From Phoronis australis (taxonomy: Eukaryota > Phoronida > Phoronidae), in contig NMRA01000256.1 in the NCBI GenBank assembly GCA_002633005.1, forward strand, positions 111,048-175,047: 64,000 nt of DNA. Direction: 5' to 3'. Made by a program: the position numbers and the translations under genes. The notes beneath the pieces are model-generated. The model had not been told where the DNA came from, searched no databases, and saw nothing but the letters and a program-made list of their open reading frames with translations. This document shows positions 1-13,553 of this stretch, piece by piece (position 1 is the stretch's first letter; every line of letters starts with the position of its first letter).

Positions 1-76
1 ATTTCACTTAGTGGAGGTTGCCTGTGTTGGAAGTGATGGTTGTTTGTATGTTTTCTAAACTCAAATGTTTTTTCAG

Positions 77-2855
77 TGAGGGTCTTACCCCTACTCCTTG
101 TAACTCAGTGCAAGGAGCACCGGACTCGGAGGACCTTGCTGCCATGGCGCCGGAAAATATGACAAGTTGTTCTGATGCACAAAGTAAAGGTGATTTCGTG
201 CACACTCAACCCAGAAACGCTCATAAATCGCGCAACAGTGACTTAAGCCAAACGAACAATGACTCATTCGATATCCAGTTTGTCGATTCAGACAACGAGG
301 AAACTGAGAGTGGATCAAATAATAACAATCTGCCTTTCCAGAGTTACTGTGATGAATTGCGCAATGATATGGATGCTAACAATCATCTACTTTTAGAGGA
401 GAGCTTGAAGAAAAATAGGAACTATGATAGCACAGGCTCGTTCAACATCGTCTTTGAGAAATCTTATGGCGGGGCTGACAAAAGCAGCAATGCCGACTCA
501 GTCATTTGTGAGGAGCACTTGGAGGATCTCACCAATGACAGTCGAGAGTCGGTCAATCTCAGTATAAGTCCTAAATCCTTTTCCGTGTCTTCTCATGGGC
601 GTCGCAGATTTCCCCGGAGGAATTCGGACAGCGAGCCAAATCTACCGTTGGTCGCTGGGAGACTGTGGAAGACATCGCCTGGCAATACCTTGGAAGATTT
701 CGACGAATCCCTGTCTGTTTTAACTCGGAACACGAGGTCAGATGACGTGGGCGATAAACGTCGCGGTAACCGGGACAAGCGACTTTTCCTTTACATTCAA
801 ATGCAACTGTGTCGGCGTGAGAGTCTGAAAGATTGGCTGAATGCCAATACTTTGAGACGGGATAGGGGGAACTGTCTGGACATCTTTGACCAGATTGTCA
901 GTGCCATGGAGTACGTGCATGACTCTGGCCTGATGCACAGGGACCTCAAGGTAGGGAAATAAAGTCTATTGGGTTGTTGTACTGCGGCCGCACTTTGTTA
1001 AATAGGTGAACTTGTGGTCCCCAACACAAAACTATTGTTTATACTTGCGTCTCGCCCACATGCATGTCTAACACGATCCTCTTATTGGCATTAATTAAAT
1101 AATTATAATAAATAATTATAATGAATAATTATAATGAATAATTATAAAAAATAATTATAATGAATAATTATAATGAATAAATATAATGTTGCTATTGAAT
1201 AGAAGTGTTTTCTTCTTGCTATCAAAGGATGTTAACTTTTCACTGGGGTGGGCCAGTGTACAAACTGTTTGTTGCGAGGAATCAAAGAACCAGAAATCTT
1301 GACAAAAAGTTATGACTTTTCAGCTTGTTTTGAAGTAGTGCATGATGTGATGTGTTCATTTTACTAACAATGGAATGAAGTGTGTCGAGGGGCACATCTT
1401 AAGTGTAAACAATCCTTAGCATGAAAAATATGTTGTATAAAGCAAGTTATCAATGCAGGGGCACAATTCAAAAACATGATGACTTCAAAGTTCCTGTTTC
1501 ACTTAAATTCTCAACACCAGTTTACACTGGTTTTATTAGTTCTGTCAGATTGTACATTCAATGTCCTCTCTGGAACAATGGTATTGTTGCAACCAAATGA
1601 AATGATTCATTTTTACTTTAAATGTTACTGTTTATTGTCATTGGCTTTTCTGTTAAGTAAACACTTATTGTTTCATATCTGATTTCTCTTCCTTCAGCCT
1701 TCCAACATTTTCTTCTCAATGGACGGCATCATCAAAATTGGCGATTTTGGCCTGGTCACTGCCATGGCGGAATATGACGACGGTCGGCATAAGTCGTCAC
1801 ATCGCAGCCGCAACAGCAAACACACGGACCAAGTAGGCACACAACTATACATGAGCCCAGAACAGGTGAGCCCAAATATTCTTTTTAAAAACAAAATGTT
1901 ATTTTGGTTGGCCTTGTGAATATTTCCTGGGAGTTGCGTGATGAATACAGTAGCGTTGTGTTGAAGAGGGTGTGAAACATTGGTTAGTGTGACATTCATT
2001 TCAGCTTTTCTGTTAATATTTGTTGAATTAGGAAAAATCTTGCCATTTGGGATCATTTGAGAAACTCATCCCAGAATGCATCTTCTGATGTTTTGTTCAA
2101 AGATTTTTAAAATTCTAACAGTTAAACGTCCAGATAGTTGTGGTTGGGGACGCCATTCTCACCCCGTGGATTTGGGTTGCGAGTAGTGAGGTCAGAGGTC
2201 GTGCGCGCTGTGTTAAAGGTCAACTTTTTGTCTTTTGTTGCAGATCGCTGGCAAGCCCTACAACTACAAGGTAGACATCTTTGCCATGGGCCTTATCTTC
2301 TTTGAACTTGTCTACCCATTCAGCACACAGATGGAACGCGTGACCACCTTGGTGGATGTGCGGAGAAATGCTTTCCCTCAGAGATTCCGCCGTGAACTGC
2401 CTACCGAGGTATCATGACTGTCTCATTATCACTAATTGATGTCTCGAGTTATTTTAGTATCAATGGTTTACTTTGATTTCAAAATATTTTACCACATGAG
2501 CTACTTAGACTATAATTATTATTATGGATATTGAGCAGAGGACTCTTGTATTTGCAGACTGCTTTTTGTACTAATGTTGGCCTACCTGAACCTTGATCTT
2601 GATCAGTTTATGATTCCTGTTCCGCTTCAGGTGTTACCTGAAATTAAACCGTAAAGAAATCCACAAATCTTGTCCCTGGCAGTTCATTGGATTCACTCAT
2701 TTCAGTGTAAGTTCGTCGCACACCTCCTCGCTCACAATCCCAATGACAGGCCAGACATCAGCAACATCCAGGACAGTGAGTTACTTCGGAACTACGAGCC
2801 ACCAAAACCAGTCAAGAAGCACAGAACACGTACAAAGTCCAGTTCTAGTACATAG
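77..2855 (+). CDS. EIF2AK3: EIF2AK3/PERK, eIF2-alpha kinase, C-terminal part (5' exons lie outside window)
   Basis: ER-resident transmembrane kinase that phosphorylates eIF2-alpha when unfolded proteins accumulate. Four coding exons are visible: 77-950, 1698-1865, 2244-2408 and 2706-2855. All have AG/GT boundaries and join in frame to about 451 residues. The first exon carries the long acidic, Ser/Asn-rich kinase insert, then [17 protein letters not shown] and the catalytic-loop HRDLK at its end. The second has PSNIFF, the DFG motif (GDFGLVTAM) and the activation segment [11 protein letters not shown]. The third has the [13 protein letters not shown] helix and [10 protein letters not shown]. 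The fourth ends in a basic Ser-rich tail. [19 protein letters not shown] and DFGLVTAM match PERK better than HRI, PKR or GCN2. The lumenal domain, membrane segment and N-lobe must lie upstream of base 1. No frame damage is seen. The 3'UTR follows to about 3625. Confidence 0.93.
1092..1187. repeat. AT-rich short tandem repeat in EIF2AK3 intron
   Basis: About seven imperfect copies of a 12-13 bp unit resembling AATAATTATAATG, in the intron between 950 and 1698. The rest of that intron shows nothing recognisable. Confidence 0.8.
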
Positions 2856-3604
2856 CACACAAAGGAGGGGGGTTTGGTGATGTAGTTTTTTGAAAAAGTG
2901 ACCCTTGGTATTTCTTCTGGGCTGGACATGATCAAAATTCACAACTTGAAAATTGATTAAATTCTTCACAGTCTGTAATAGTTTGCTGCGAATTGTTTTC
3001 CGCTGGTCGTGTTTTGCGCAGTGCTGTAAGCAGAGGGTTAGAACCTTGCTATATCTCATACATGGTTGTCTGTTTCGTACAGTTTGTGATCAAGTTTGAA
3101 TGTACTAGGTATTTTCCATTTTTGTTTGGCCTGATTTGCACCATTATTTGTATGGAACTGGCTCAACAACTTAAAGAAAATCAGTTTTTAAAAAGTGTGT
3201 TCTGTGGCTTCTGTAGATATCTCAAAGGCTTGTCATATCCCATTAACATGCAGCTGAGGTGGAAAGCTAGGGGTACATGTAGGGGTTAGTACAATGGAGA
3301 ATCATGTGGCAAGCAACACAAATGAAATGTGAGCTGATGTCTCAAATTTGTGAATAAGAATCTGAACATTAAGAAAATCCGTGAATGTCACCCTTAATTC
3401 GTGAATTATTGATGCAAGTTTTAGGAGTGGAGCAGTGCTACTATGCCGTTAGACAAAATGGCGTCACTGAATTTGGTGATAATGGTTTAAAATGACTGAG
3501 TCTGATTTCATTGTATTTTCATTTCTGTTATGTTGTATATAGACATTGTGCATAATTGTTACAATTGTTAAGACTTGTTGTAAATATTTTATTTTTTAGT
3601 CAGA

Positions 3605-3610
3605 AATAAA
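3605..3610 (+). terminator. poly(A) signal of EIF2AK3
   Basis: AATAAA about 750 bases after the stop codon, preceded and followed by T-rich sequence. It gives a 3'UTR of about 770 bases and is the first canonical hexamer on the + strand after the stop. Confidence 0.6.
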
Positions 3611-3625
3611 ACTCTTAAATTTCAA

Positions 3626-5454
3626 GATTTTTTTTATGTTTGCATTATGCAACTATCAATCACTGTTAACTAAAGTGGTAACAGTAATTTCTAAATAAGC
3701 TATACAAACTTTGACCAGACTCTTGTCAGACGTAATACTTTGACAAACTTCTTGCCAGATTCTTGTTAGTTAAGTCGAATTTTTGACATAATTAAAACTG
3801 GCAATTTTTTAAACTGAATTTTTTGAAACTTTAGTAGAGTTGAATGGACGTTGCTATGCCTTGCATAGTATGTTGTTGAGATTTGACAGACTGTATGGTG
3901 CAAAACCGGTCAAGATTTAGTCAGCACTGAAATGAAATACAAGCGAAAAAATTGGTATTTCGTCAAAACTTTTTGATTTTCGATGGTGTCCAGTTTATTT
4001 TGAAAACTAACTGTAGCAGGCTCCATCTGCAGCCATTGTGGCAGGCAGACCTACAAAAAATGCACTCTAAAATTGTTTACATTGTGTGAACTCCCGTCAC
4101 AAAAACATTGCTATTTAGACCACTTCACATGGAATTTTCCTTAAATTGTTCTGGCCATTGTCAGACGAGAGGCTTGGAAAAAACTGGCATTTTGTTATTG
4201 CTCAAGACCAGCTTCCACAAATTAACTAGTCACAGCATCTCATTTTATACTTGCCATTGCCAGCCAAATGGCTGAAATCAAGGACGGTGTCAACCATTAA
4301 ATATATTTTCCTCCTCTGCAACAATCAACACTGCATATTGTGACTAGAGATTGATATTTCAAGTGAACGTTACCTCCAAAAACCACTCACCGACAGTTTT
4401 TTAAATAAGACAATAAAGAACAATTCAAGCATCTATAAACCTAAACCAACATCCCATGAAAAAAGTGATCTTTTCATTAACACCACTTACCGCTGTAAAA
4501 TTGCTCTCAAATTTAAAGTGATTTGTGGGCTTGCAAACAAAATGACAGTTTGTAATTCCTCAAGACCATGGTCAGTGCATAAAACTCAGTAACAAGCCAA
4601 CTTGTAGATCCCAGTCTAGAGCAATAACAAAATGTCAAGTCTTTCGAAGCACTGCAATCACTTCCAATATGACTAAGGTAAAATTTGAGATCAGTTTCAC
4701 AACAGTACGTGGTCTAAATTAAAATACCGTTCTTGTGATGGGAGATGAGTTTATAGACACTTTAATCATTTGCAACTGCATAGAAATGCAATTTGTAATG
4801 GAGACAGCAAATAGAAAAGAGAAAAACAAAACTTCACAAAGTTTCATTAATTTTGTTAAAGCATAATCACGAGGATACAACCAACAGGTGGAGAACAGCA
4901 ACCTACATGTACATCATCTCACAAACTCGACTTGTACAATGATATGATATTGTATATGTATACAACGCGAACACAAAATGTTACTGATAAAAGTAATGTT
5001 GCTACCTTCCAATCAATGCTGTGGCTAAATCATTAGATTTTTTGGTGTCAAGCGTTACAGGAAGGTTGTGCAACCTCATGCCTATGAATTAAGACAAAAC
5101 TGATATATCTTCAATAGCAACACCTCATTCATTCAACAAATCACCCCAAAACAGAAAAATGTTAGATAATTAGTAATAGCCCACATTCCACATGAAACTG
5201 CAGGTTTAAAAACATAATTGAACGATGAGACAGTTTAGTGTTGTACAAAGTTAATGATTGACAATGTAAAGAGAAACACGCAGACATACGCAACTTATAA
5301 CCACTTGATAGTAAATTCCAAGAACCTCTAAATACAACAGGTGAGATTTTAGTAGCACTGTAAACCAAAACAAAGTACACAAACCAAATTGTATATGCTG
5401 CTAAAAAATTTGAAAGACAAAAAATGAAAATCTAACTCAAACAAAACGTTACAC
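3626..5454. other. intergenic spacer between convergent EIF2AK3 and OAT
   Basis: AT-rich, no supported reading frame. It contains one copy (3737-3759) of a short motif that recurs twice in OAT introns. Part of it may be OAT 3'UTR if a more distal poly(A) site is used. Confidence 0.6.
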
Positions 5455-5460
5455 TTTAAT
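5455..5460 (-). terminator. candidate poly(A) signal of OAT (ATTAAA)
   Basis: TTTAAT on the + strand reads ATTAAA on the - strand, about 225 bases past the OAT stop codon. No AATAAA occurs closer on this strand. Confidence 0.35.
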
Positions 5461-5682
5461 TCTCAGTTGCCTTTAAAATGGCTTCAGAAAAATAGTAGCT
5501 TAATTGTCAAAAGAGCACCACTCCCCATTATGATTAGAAAATTCCAAAAACCCAGATTTAAACTAGTCCAAGGGAGGATTTCATCTTAACTTGAAATCAA
5601 CTAAATTTTTTTCAAATGAATTGAAATATGATTTTTTTGAAAATAGAACACAATAAGAAAAAATAGTTCACGGGACAATTTC

Positions 5683-8600
5683 TTAAGCAAACGACATGAC
5701 CGTATTCTTAATGATGCCGATGCACTCTTCCAATTCGTTGTCGTTGATCACGAGGGGCGGAGCAAATCTGATGATGTCACCATGGGTGGGCTTAGCTAGC
5801 AGACCGTTCTCTCTCAAGCGAAGACAGACTTCCCAGGCATCAAAAGCTTGAAAACATCAGAAAACGATACAATTTGCGAGAATACCAAAGAGTCACTGTA
5901 CAAAGAAAGTCTGGCACAACTCATACCCAGACAAAAAAGGTTTTTTAATAACTTCTAATTTGAATGCTTAGATGGAGTGATGAACAACCCTTGATAGGTT
6001 TTGATTTAAGAACTCAAAGCTCAAAGCTTCCTGAAAAGCCTGAACCTTTTAGCTTAAATTGGGTAGGAGTGGTGTGACCAATTTCATCATTTTCTATCAA
6101 AAACTATTTCCAAAAAAATAATTATGCAAAACGTGCAGCATATTCAGTTACACCTGCAACTTTGTTTGATCAAAAGTTAAAGTGTTTGAAATGATTTTTA
6201 TATGAATTTATATACTAAAAATTCCTAGGAATGGAATCATGTGATAAAAATGGCTGCCAAAAATTCATCTGGTTAAAGTGAACATTTAAAGGCGGAGGCA
6301 ACCTTTTTTCATGTCATTTTTAGCAAAAATAAGGTTCGTCGATTATCCCAGACATATTTTTCAGTTAATTATAGCGTTTTGTAATTTAAACAATTACCCG
6401 TCCTCTACTCCGGAAGTGACGTTTTGGGAGGCAAAAATTTCGCGAAAAAAGGTCGCTTTCACCTTTAATAAGTCAAAGGAGGTATTCCACACAAATGCTG
6501 CCATGACTGGTATCAGACTGCTGATCATTCAGTCAAATAAAATGGGGGTGTAATCTCATAGGAGACATTGAAGATAATGTAGAATGTATTTTGGAAAGAA
6601 TGTCAAAAGCACAATTGGATCTCTGTACTCTTACTGAACAACCCAAGCTGGTAAAAAACAAATAACGGCAACAGACCCATTCAAGTTGTATGTGCAGGTT
6701 ATAAAGCAATATGTCACCAAACAATTTCAAAGTGACAAACTGACAATATCTGCATTTTAATTGAGAACGAGACTTGGACAGACAGAAAACCCATAGCTCA
6801 AGCCACAATTTGGTTCAATCCACAGTAGAGCTTTCAAAAACAAAGTTTATGAAACCTCTTCTTGGAAATTGTCAAAGTATCGGAGTAGAAGCTTTCGTCA
6901 ATTTTTTTAACAAACAAAAAATAGGCATGACAACTTATCTTTCACCTGGCTTCTTTTGAGGAACTCATTGTTAATTTCACAAAATTAGACGAAGTATGAC
7001 ACCTGGGTTGATGACTCACCTGGGTTGATGACAATAGCGTTCAACAGCCCTTTGCCCCTGACTTGTGACACGACATCCTTAGGCATCTTAGATAGTTCCT
7101 GTCTCAGCACAGCGCCGAGGCGGGCGGAATTTTGCGCCAAGTTTTCTTCTTCCAACACCTTGAAAAAAGTGAAAAATTCACCATCAAAAACACAAAGGGA
7201 GTCCGTGATGGTGTGTTGCTTTCAGCATGCTCTAAGTTTCATTTCCATTCCAAAGTTCACGCAGTAAGCGCACCAAGTGAAATCAGTAATGCAACACAGT
7301 CAAATTTCTAAAACAGAGGTCAAGGAGTTGTGTGGATTTTAAGGCAAGAATGTACGAACAAAGAATTAGAACTACAAGACACTTCAGCCTTATTTCTATT
7401 TCAGCCCTTGTGGATTACTTCAGTGTGTTTACCTCAAGTGCTGCCATAGCAACAGAGCATGCCAATGGATTTCCTCCATAGGTGGAGCCATGTTCACCAG
7501 GCTTGATTTGCAGCATGATGTCATCATCACAAAGAACAGCGGCAACCTGGGATTGAATGAGATTTTACATAGAATATCAAAATACATAAAAATAAACATC
7601 ATGCCCTTTACTCACACATACACAGAATCTACTCGGTCAATAAAAATACACTGTTAGTTAGTTTCAAAATAAACTGAATGATGCCACCTTTGTTGAATTT
7701 TTTTAATTAATAAGCGAGCTCATTTCAATTCTCTGGCTCAATCTTGAGAGGTGTTGCTCCACACAATTTGTTGAAATGCGACAAGTTCATTCAAAAATAA
7801 AAGTTATCAGCTAGGTGTCATGACGAATCATTCAACTCCGTCCAAATTTTAACAAAAAGGCTACTTTACTGAGACAAAAATTGTGAAAAGTGAAACTGCA
7901 AAATAACTCTGGCAAGAAGTTTGTCAAAGTTTGACAGATTCTGGCATATTTCTGTCATAAAATTCTTCATAAGAGATATGATTTGTAGATGTCTATTGCG
8001 ATTGCATAATCAGCAAATCAAAATTATCAAATAGTGGAAGTATATACAGTTTTAAATATTTCAACATAACATTGAAACATAAGAAGACATAATTTCTACT
8101 CACATGGTAATATTAAGCAAGGTAAGCATATCAGAAATATTGGAAGACAGTCCGATAAAGCTAATTATTTTGAAAAGAATGTCACTGTCAATCATAATGT
8201 ATTCTTGTTTAACGTCTGACTCATGATACTTTTCAGGCAGAGTAAAGTGAAGAAGACTTATAACAATCTATCAGCTCACGGGATAGACGCCTCCTGATAA
8301 AGCTTTGCCCAGCAGAACAATATCTGGTCGCACGTCCTCATGGTCAACACACAGTCGCCTGAAACGGAGCAAGTGTCAATCAAATCTTCAGAATAGACAT
8401 CTTGAGTGCAATCACAAGTCTGACATGATTTCACCTTTGTAAAGTCCTGTAGTTAAATCCCCATGCATTGCTATTAGGTCATGTCCAAAGTGCAGAACTG
8501 CTGTAAATCAAGCAGCAATCAATGAACTCCATCTAGTCCAAAGTTTTACGAGATGTAAACTTGCCGCATTAAAAACCTTTTAAAAGGGTTTCACCTAAGA

Positions 8601-11600
8601 AATGACAAACCAAGACAAAGGTGTTTTAAGACGGAACTTCACGGAGCATTGAAATTGCTACCAAACATGGTTTCAGGAAACAAAATTTCTTCGTAGGTAT
8701 ATCGTATTCTTCGAACTCAAGTAATATCATAATTTGCCGTTCTTGTTTTAAAATTTCAATTGGTTACAATGAGGTCTGGATGGCATTATTTTTTGTCTAG
8801 TCACATGCAGGATTGGACACCTAGTTGTAATGTTTACACTGTCTGGGCATTGGAGTTATATCGTGGTCAGAAAATTCTAGTCACCGAATTGTTCTGTCCT
8901 AGGATTGGAATGACAAATGAGAAAAAAGGAAAAATTCACAGGCAATGTATCATTCCAACTGACACCAACCATCATCACAGACAATGTTGGAAATTTACAG
9001 CACTATGTGTCAAGTGAAGGGGTTTGCCAGAATTGCCATTGGGGCACTAAGGGCTGTTCCAGTAAAATCTGTGTGGCAGGGGGGGAAGGCACCTTTTTTC
9101 GCACCCACCACCCATATTTTTTATTTATTTCTTCAGCCTACCACCCGTAATTTTTCATAAGTTTGAAATGCAACCACCCGTAATTTTTTTTGTTCTTGTG
9201 GTTGACTGCACAGGCGCTTGAGTTTATCTGTTCCTCCATCACCACTAACGTCATTCATTACTAAGAAAACATGTTTCTTATATATGGTTATTAGCCATCG
9301 AGAAATTCGAGCAAATGTGGTTAAATGGTGTTATGGGCATGCCGATGAGGAGATCGGAGGGAGTGAAAAAGTCGGAGCTTTTTGCAAGTTGCATTTTTGT
9401 TTCAGTTTTTGATTCTGTGTGGATTGTTTATAGAATTTACTGAAATTACCCACCATCAAACATTTATGGCCCAATGAAACAACAACGACCTGTAAATTTT
9501 TATTTTTTTGAAGTACGACCACCAGCCATTTTGAATTTAAATCAAACGCAACCACCCATAAATTTTTAATTCAGTTGCCTTCCCCCCCCCCCCTCCCACA
9601 CAGATTTTGCTGGAACAGCCCTAAGCAAAATTCACACTGCCAGAGATTTTTTACATTCTTATGTCATTGGCAATCTCCTTGAACACGTAATTGCCTGGGT
9701 ATCTCTTGGCTGCACATCAACAGACTACAGCTGTCAACCAGTAGATGTACGTCCACGAAAAAGAAGACAAGCAGAGCAATGACCACACTTTCAAAGGTGC
9801 AAAAAATCGACAAATTCAATCTAAAATAAAATAACACAAGATGGCTTAACCAGAAACAGAACACCTCGGTGGAAATCTAGAAGTTACGTTACCTCATGTT
9901 ATTTCAGAACTTGGATTTTAGTTCTTTTGACAAGAGTAAATCCAAACAGAGCCAGACTGGTGACAGCAATAGATACAAGCTCCAACATAACAGGTGCACA
10001 CGCTGAGTACCCAGCACGAGCACCTTCAATACCACCATTATCAACAAGGTAATGTGACATTTTAACTTCAAAACGCATTTACCTTCCTGTTCTGTGCAAC
10101 CCTGTTTGTACCTCATCAGCTATGAACAGGACGTTGTGCTTGCTGCAGATCTCCCGCACCCCCTTCAAGTAGCCATCGTCAGGCACCTTGACTCCTGCCT
10201 CTCCCTGGATCGGCTCTACCATAAATGCACAGACGTGGGGATCCTTGCAAGCCTCCTAAACACATGGAACAGTAAATATGACAAGTGCAAATTATCAGTA
10301 AAAAAAATTATTGATAGAAGATCAAAATTTTTGTGTCGATAAGTTGCAAAGGAAATATTTTAAGGAGTCACAGCAATCAAAATTCATTTTTCCTACATCG
10401 TGGAGAAGAGAATTCACAATGTATGACTGATCAACTTTTTGAAATGACTCAGTAACTTATGAGAAGAAAAAGAGAAGCAAAGGATACATTGTGTAACGAA
10501 GAATAATTATAATCCAGGTGATCACACAGCAAAGCAGCACTAAACAACTTGAAGTAACAATAGTGAAAACACCAGGGGGTCAAGTGCGTCACTGAGAATC
10601 TAAATCACCAAACACAGGTAAGGCATTTGAACTTGAGCAATTCCACCCAACTTCTGAAAGTAGATGCAACTAACAGTTTCAAAATAAAATTAAGTTCCGA
10701 CACACAAAAACGTGACTGAATTCTTTTTGACCAGAGCATGTTTCCATGTGAGCAAATTCTCAACAAAATCTCAAAAGGTGTTGTTCCATGCACTTTATCA
10801 AAATCACAACACCTTGACTTCCAAGTCCATATACAAATAAAAATTAGCAATTAGGCACTATTACACGACATTAAACTCTGACTGAAGTGCTGACAAAATG
10901 TCATTTTTTATGACCAACATTTGACTGAACTGTCAAAGTCTAGCAAGAAGTTTGTCCGAGTTTGGCAGAGTTCTGACAAAATCTGTCTAGTTTACTTTGA
11001 AGATTGTCTGAAACACGTAATTGTGTGACCTACCTCCAAAGCATTCAGGTCATTGTATGGAATAATGATATTGTTTGGCATGAATGGACCGAAGCCATCG
11101 TAGCTGCTGGGGTCTGTTGAGCTGGAAATGGCAGCTAATGTGCGACCCCAGAAATTTTCTTCTGCGAAGATGGTCTTGGCCTGGTTTGTCGGCACCTTCT
11201 TAACGTTGTAGGCCCACTTGCGCGCCAGCTTGTTGGCAGTCTCACCCGCCTCAACGCCTGACAACAAAATACAGACTGAGCCACCTGGAGTTTTATTGAC
11301 CAATTGTGATAAATCCTGAGAAGATGAAGATCCTCTCCGCCTTGATTTCACTCAGTGTGTGGCAATGATTCCATGGTTGCACCTTTAAATATCAGCTTCA
11401 ATCCACAAATTTCATTCTCGGCTACCTAAACTCGACACAAGCACCAAAACTACTCCATACTGATGACTAACCTCTATCCATTGGGACACTAAACTATAGC
11501 TCCAGACTCACAACTGCAGTCCTTGGACACGGAGTCTATGCACCGTGTATGTGCATCTGGGCATGAATTTTTTTGAATGCTTGAACTGTGATTTGTGAGC

Positions 11601-13551
11601 CTAGTACTGAGTTTGAAAGTCTTGAGCTGTGTTTGTGAGTCTGGGCACAAGTTTGTAAGTCAGTAAACCGAGTTTATTGTGTCTGCGAGCTGTATTTATA
11701 AGTGTGAAGCTACGTTAACAAGTGCGTATAGGTAGCTTGTAGTAGATTTTATGTTCTTGAAACAACTGGTATTTCTCAAGCAACAAACCGATAGAATTTC
11801 TCCGACAGACATCCAAACGAACAAACGAGAGTGCTCTGACCAGAAACACCTGGCAAAATCAGTTGAAAAATTTGGTGTTGAGGTTGATGAAAACAAGAAG
11901 ACCAACGACCACTACACCAATGTCCATCACAATGATATACGGTAAACGAAAACCTAACAGAAGTGTATTGAGGAATTTGTCAATAAAAAGAATGGTCATC
12001 AAAACAGAAAATCTTGAATAACTCCAAAACTGTAAGTTGTTCTGAAATGGGAGGCACAATGCTGTTAGTGCTTCATGAGATATATACACGTAACAAATTT
12101 CCGCAATGATAAAAGTAAAATGGCCGCAGATTTAAACTAAAACCAATAGGCCTCGAAATATCAATGAGATGTATGTTGTGTGAAAATATCGTGTTGATGG
12201 GATGAAAAATGCAAACTGTAGAGAGCAAACAAATAAACAAAAAAAAACAAACTTCATACACAATTAAGGTACTTGAATGGAGGAATAAGTCGCGTGATCT
12301 GATACATGTTGCATCAGACGTGAACAGGTCACTCAGCCGGGCCCTTTGCACCAAACACCTGAAACCAATTATATTACATAACACACATAAACATACTACA
12401 GTCACAAATTAAGGCAGAGCTGCGGAGCTAGAGACTTGACTCAAGAGTCTAGCCATGTGGTCCAGTGACATTCGGACCTACGACCTTGTGAACAGGAAGT
12501 GGACACTGAACCCACTGAGCCACAATCCCCCATCAGGAATTTCATTTCACCAAGTATCAAACACACAAACCTGTGTTCATTGGGAGGACTTTATCATAAC
12601 CAAACATTTTGGTAATGTACTCTTCATACATTCCAAGATTTGATGCGTAGAAAGCTCGCGAGGTCAGTGTCAGAGTCTCGGCTTGCTTCTGAAGCGCAGC
12701 CACAATCTTGGGGTGACAATGACCCTGGTTGACAGCACTGTAGGCACTCAGAAAGTCGAAGTAGCGATTACCATCAACGTCCCAGACATGAATACCTTTA
12801 ATAAAAATTGGTAATAATGATGGCTGATAAAGCACAACAGGGGATTCATATTAAATAAAATAGCCTTCCGATGTTTGGTATGGCCTTTTATGATTTTTTT
12901 CAAAAGAAATGATCAGAAACACAGTTATTTAAAAACAAAATCAATAATTACACCGTAGAGAAAATGTTCACAATAGTCATAATGATGGGCACAGAAAACC
13001 CCACTTGACAGACAGAAAGCAAAAAGAGTGAAACAAATGTCATGAACACTTGAACGTGAAAAATGACAGCAAATGAACTTAACGTTTAAGGTTCATGTCT
13101 TTTGAATGCAGTGAAATTACAACATTTCAGGGCTTAATACGAAAGGCAAGAGGAATTAATATCTCATAAAAGGCAAGTAGCACCAACTAAGAGCATCATC
13201 ACGGTTAAGTTCTATACAACAGTTACCATCCGACAGTGTTTAAATAAACTATAGTCATCCACAATATTTAAAGAATCTGAGTGAAAAACGAAAAAGGTCA
13301 ATTATAGTCGTTATTTTTGTCTGAAGTTGGTGAAATTACTGTATCATTTGAGAACACAGACCTTTCCCTCGGCACAGAGCAACAGGCAGAGGATGGTAAT
13401 TGTGAGCACCATATTTATCTTCTCGATCAAAGACTTCCTCAGACAATGACGTCATCTTGTCCGTTAGTCTGTTTGCAGCTGGAACGCCAGCATACCCCCT
13501 GCCCAGACTGGCCACCAGGTGTCGCTGTGTCTGTCGAAGTGCTGACAACAT
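5683..13551 (-). CDS. OAT: ornithine aminotransferase, mitochondrial (8 coding exons, complete)
   Basis: PLP enzyme of the mitochondrial matrix: ornithine + 2-oxoglutarate to glutamate 5-semialdehyde + glutamate. Exons in transcript order: 13551-13362, 12795-12571, 11257-11034, 10255-10083, 8358-8280, 7546-7433, 7158-7020, 5846-5683. Phases agree at every junction and the total is 1308 nt, 435 aa plus stop (human OAT 439). The start [20 protein letters not shown] is an Arg-rich, non-acidic presequence. Two bases upstream is a splice acceptor, so a non-coding 5' exon exists. Family signatures: [92 protein letters not shown] and [14 protein letters not shown]. The PLP lysine is K289 in LLGKALSGG (human K292). 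Introns hold a Kolobok-type MITE, a 571-bp PIF-type MITE and a SINE. The reading frame is intact. Confidence 0.97.
6286..6468. mobile_element. 175-bp Kolobok-type MITE in OAT intron, TTAA-flanked
   Basis: The body 6290-6464 begins AGGCGGAGGCAACC and ends with the inverse of a similar terminus, with TTAA on each side. The first ~150 bases match the left terminal repeat of the larger element at 27472-28792. It looks like an internal-deletion derivative made of one long arm plus about 20 bases of the other end. Confidence 0.8.
9048..9624. mobile_element. 571-bp MITE with 26-bp inverted termini and TAA target duplication
   Basis: The body 9051-9621 starts GGGCTGTTCCAGTAAAATC and its opposite end reads the same with one mismatch over 26 bases. 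TAA is duplicated at 9048-9050 and 9622-9624. The TWA duplication and G-rich ends suggest PIF/Harbinger. Internally it has several ACCACCC-type repeats and C/G homopolymers, with no transposase. It lies in the OAT intron 8359-10082. Confidence 0.82.
12413..12533 (-). mobile_element. tRNA-derived SINE, copy 1
   Basis: On the - strand a tRNA-like head has an A-box-like TGGCTCAGTGG and a B-box-like AGGTCCGAATGTC. A tail with CTTGAGTCAAGTCTCTAGC follows. The tail is shared with 51977-52093. It lies in the OAT intron 11258-12570. Confidence 0.6.
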
Positions 13552-13553
13552 TT

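Noticed and set aside
77-950. HRI, PKR or GCN2 as the identity of the kinase
   Set aside because: YIQMQLCR-x-x-LKDW, PSNIFF and DFGLVTAM plus the long acidic insert fit PERK better.
12413-12533. A tRNA gene
   Set aside because: A- and B-box-like motifs are present but no cloverleaf closes, and the same tail recurs at 51977-52093, so it is a SINE.
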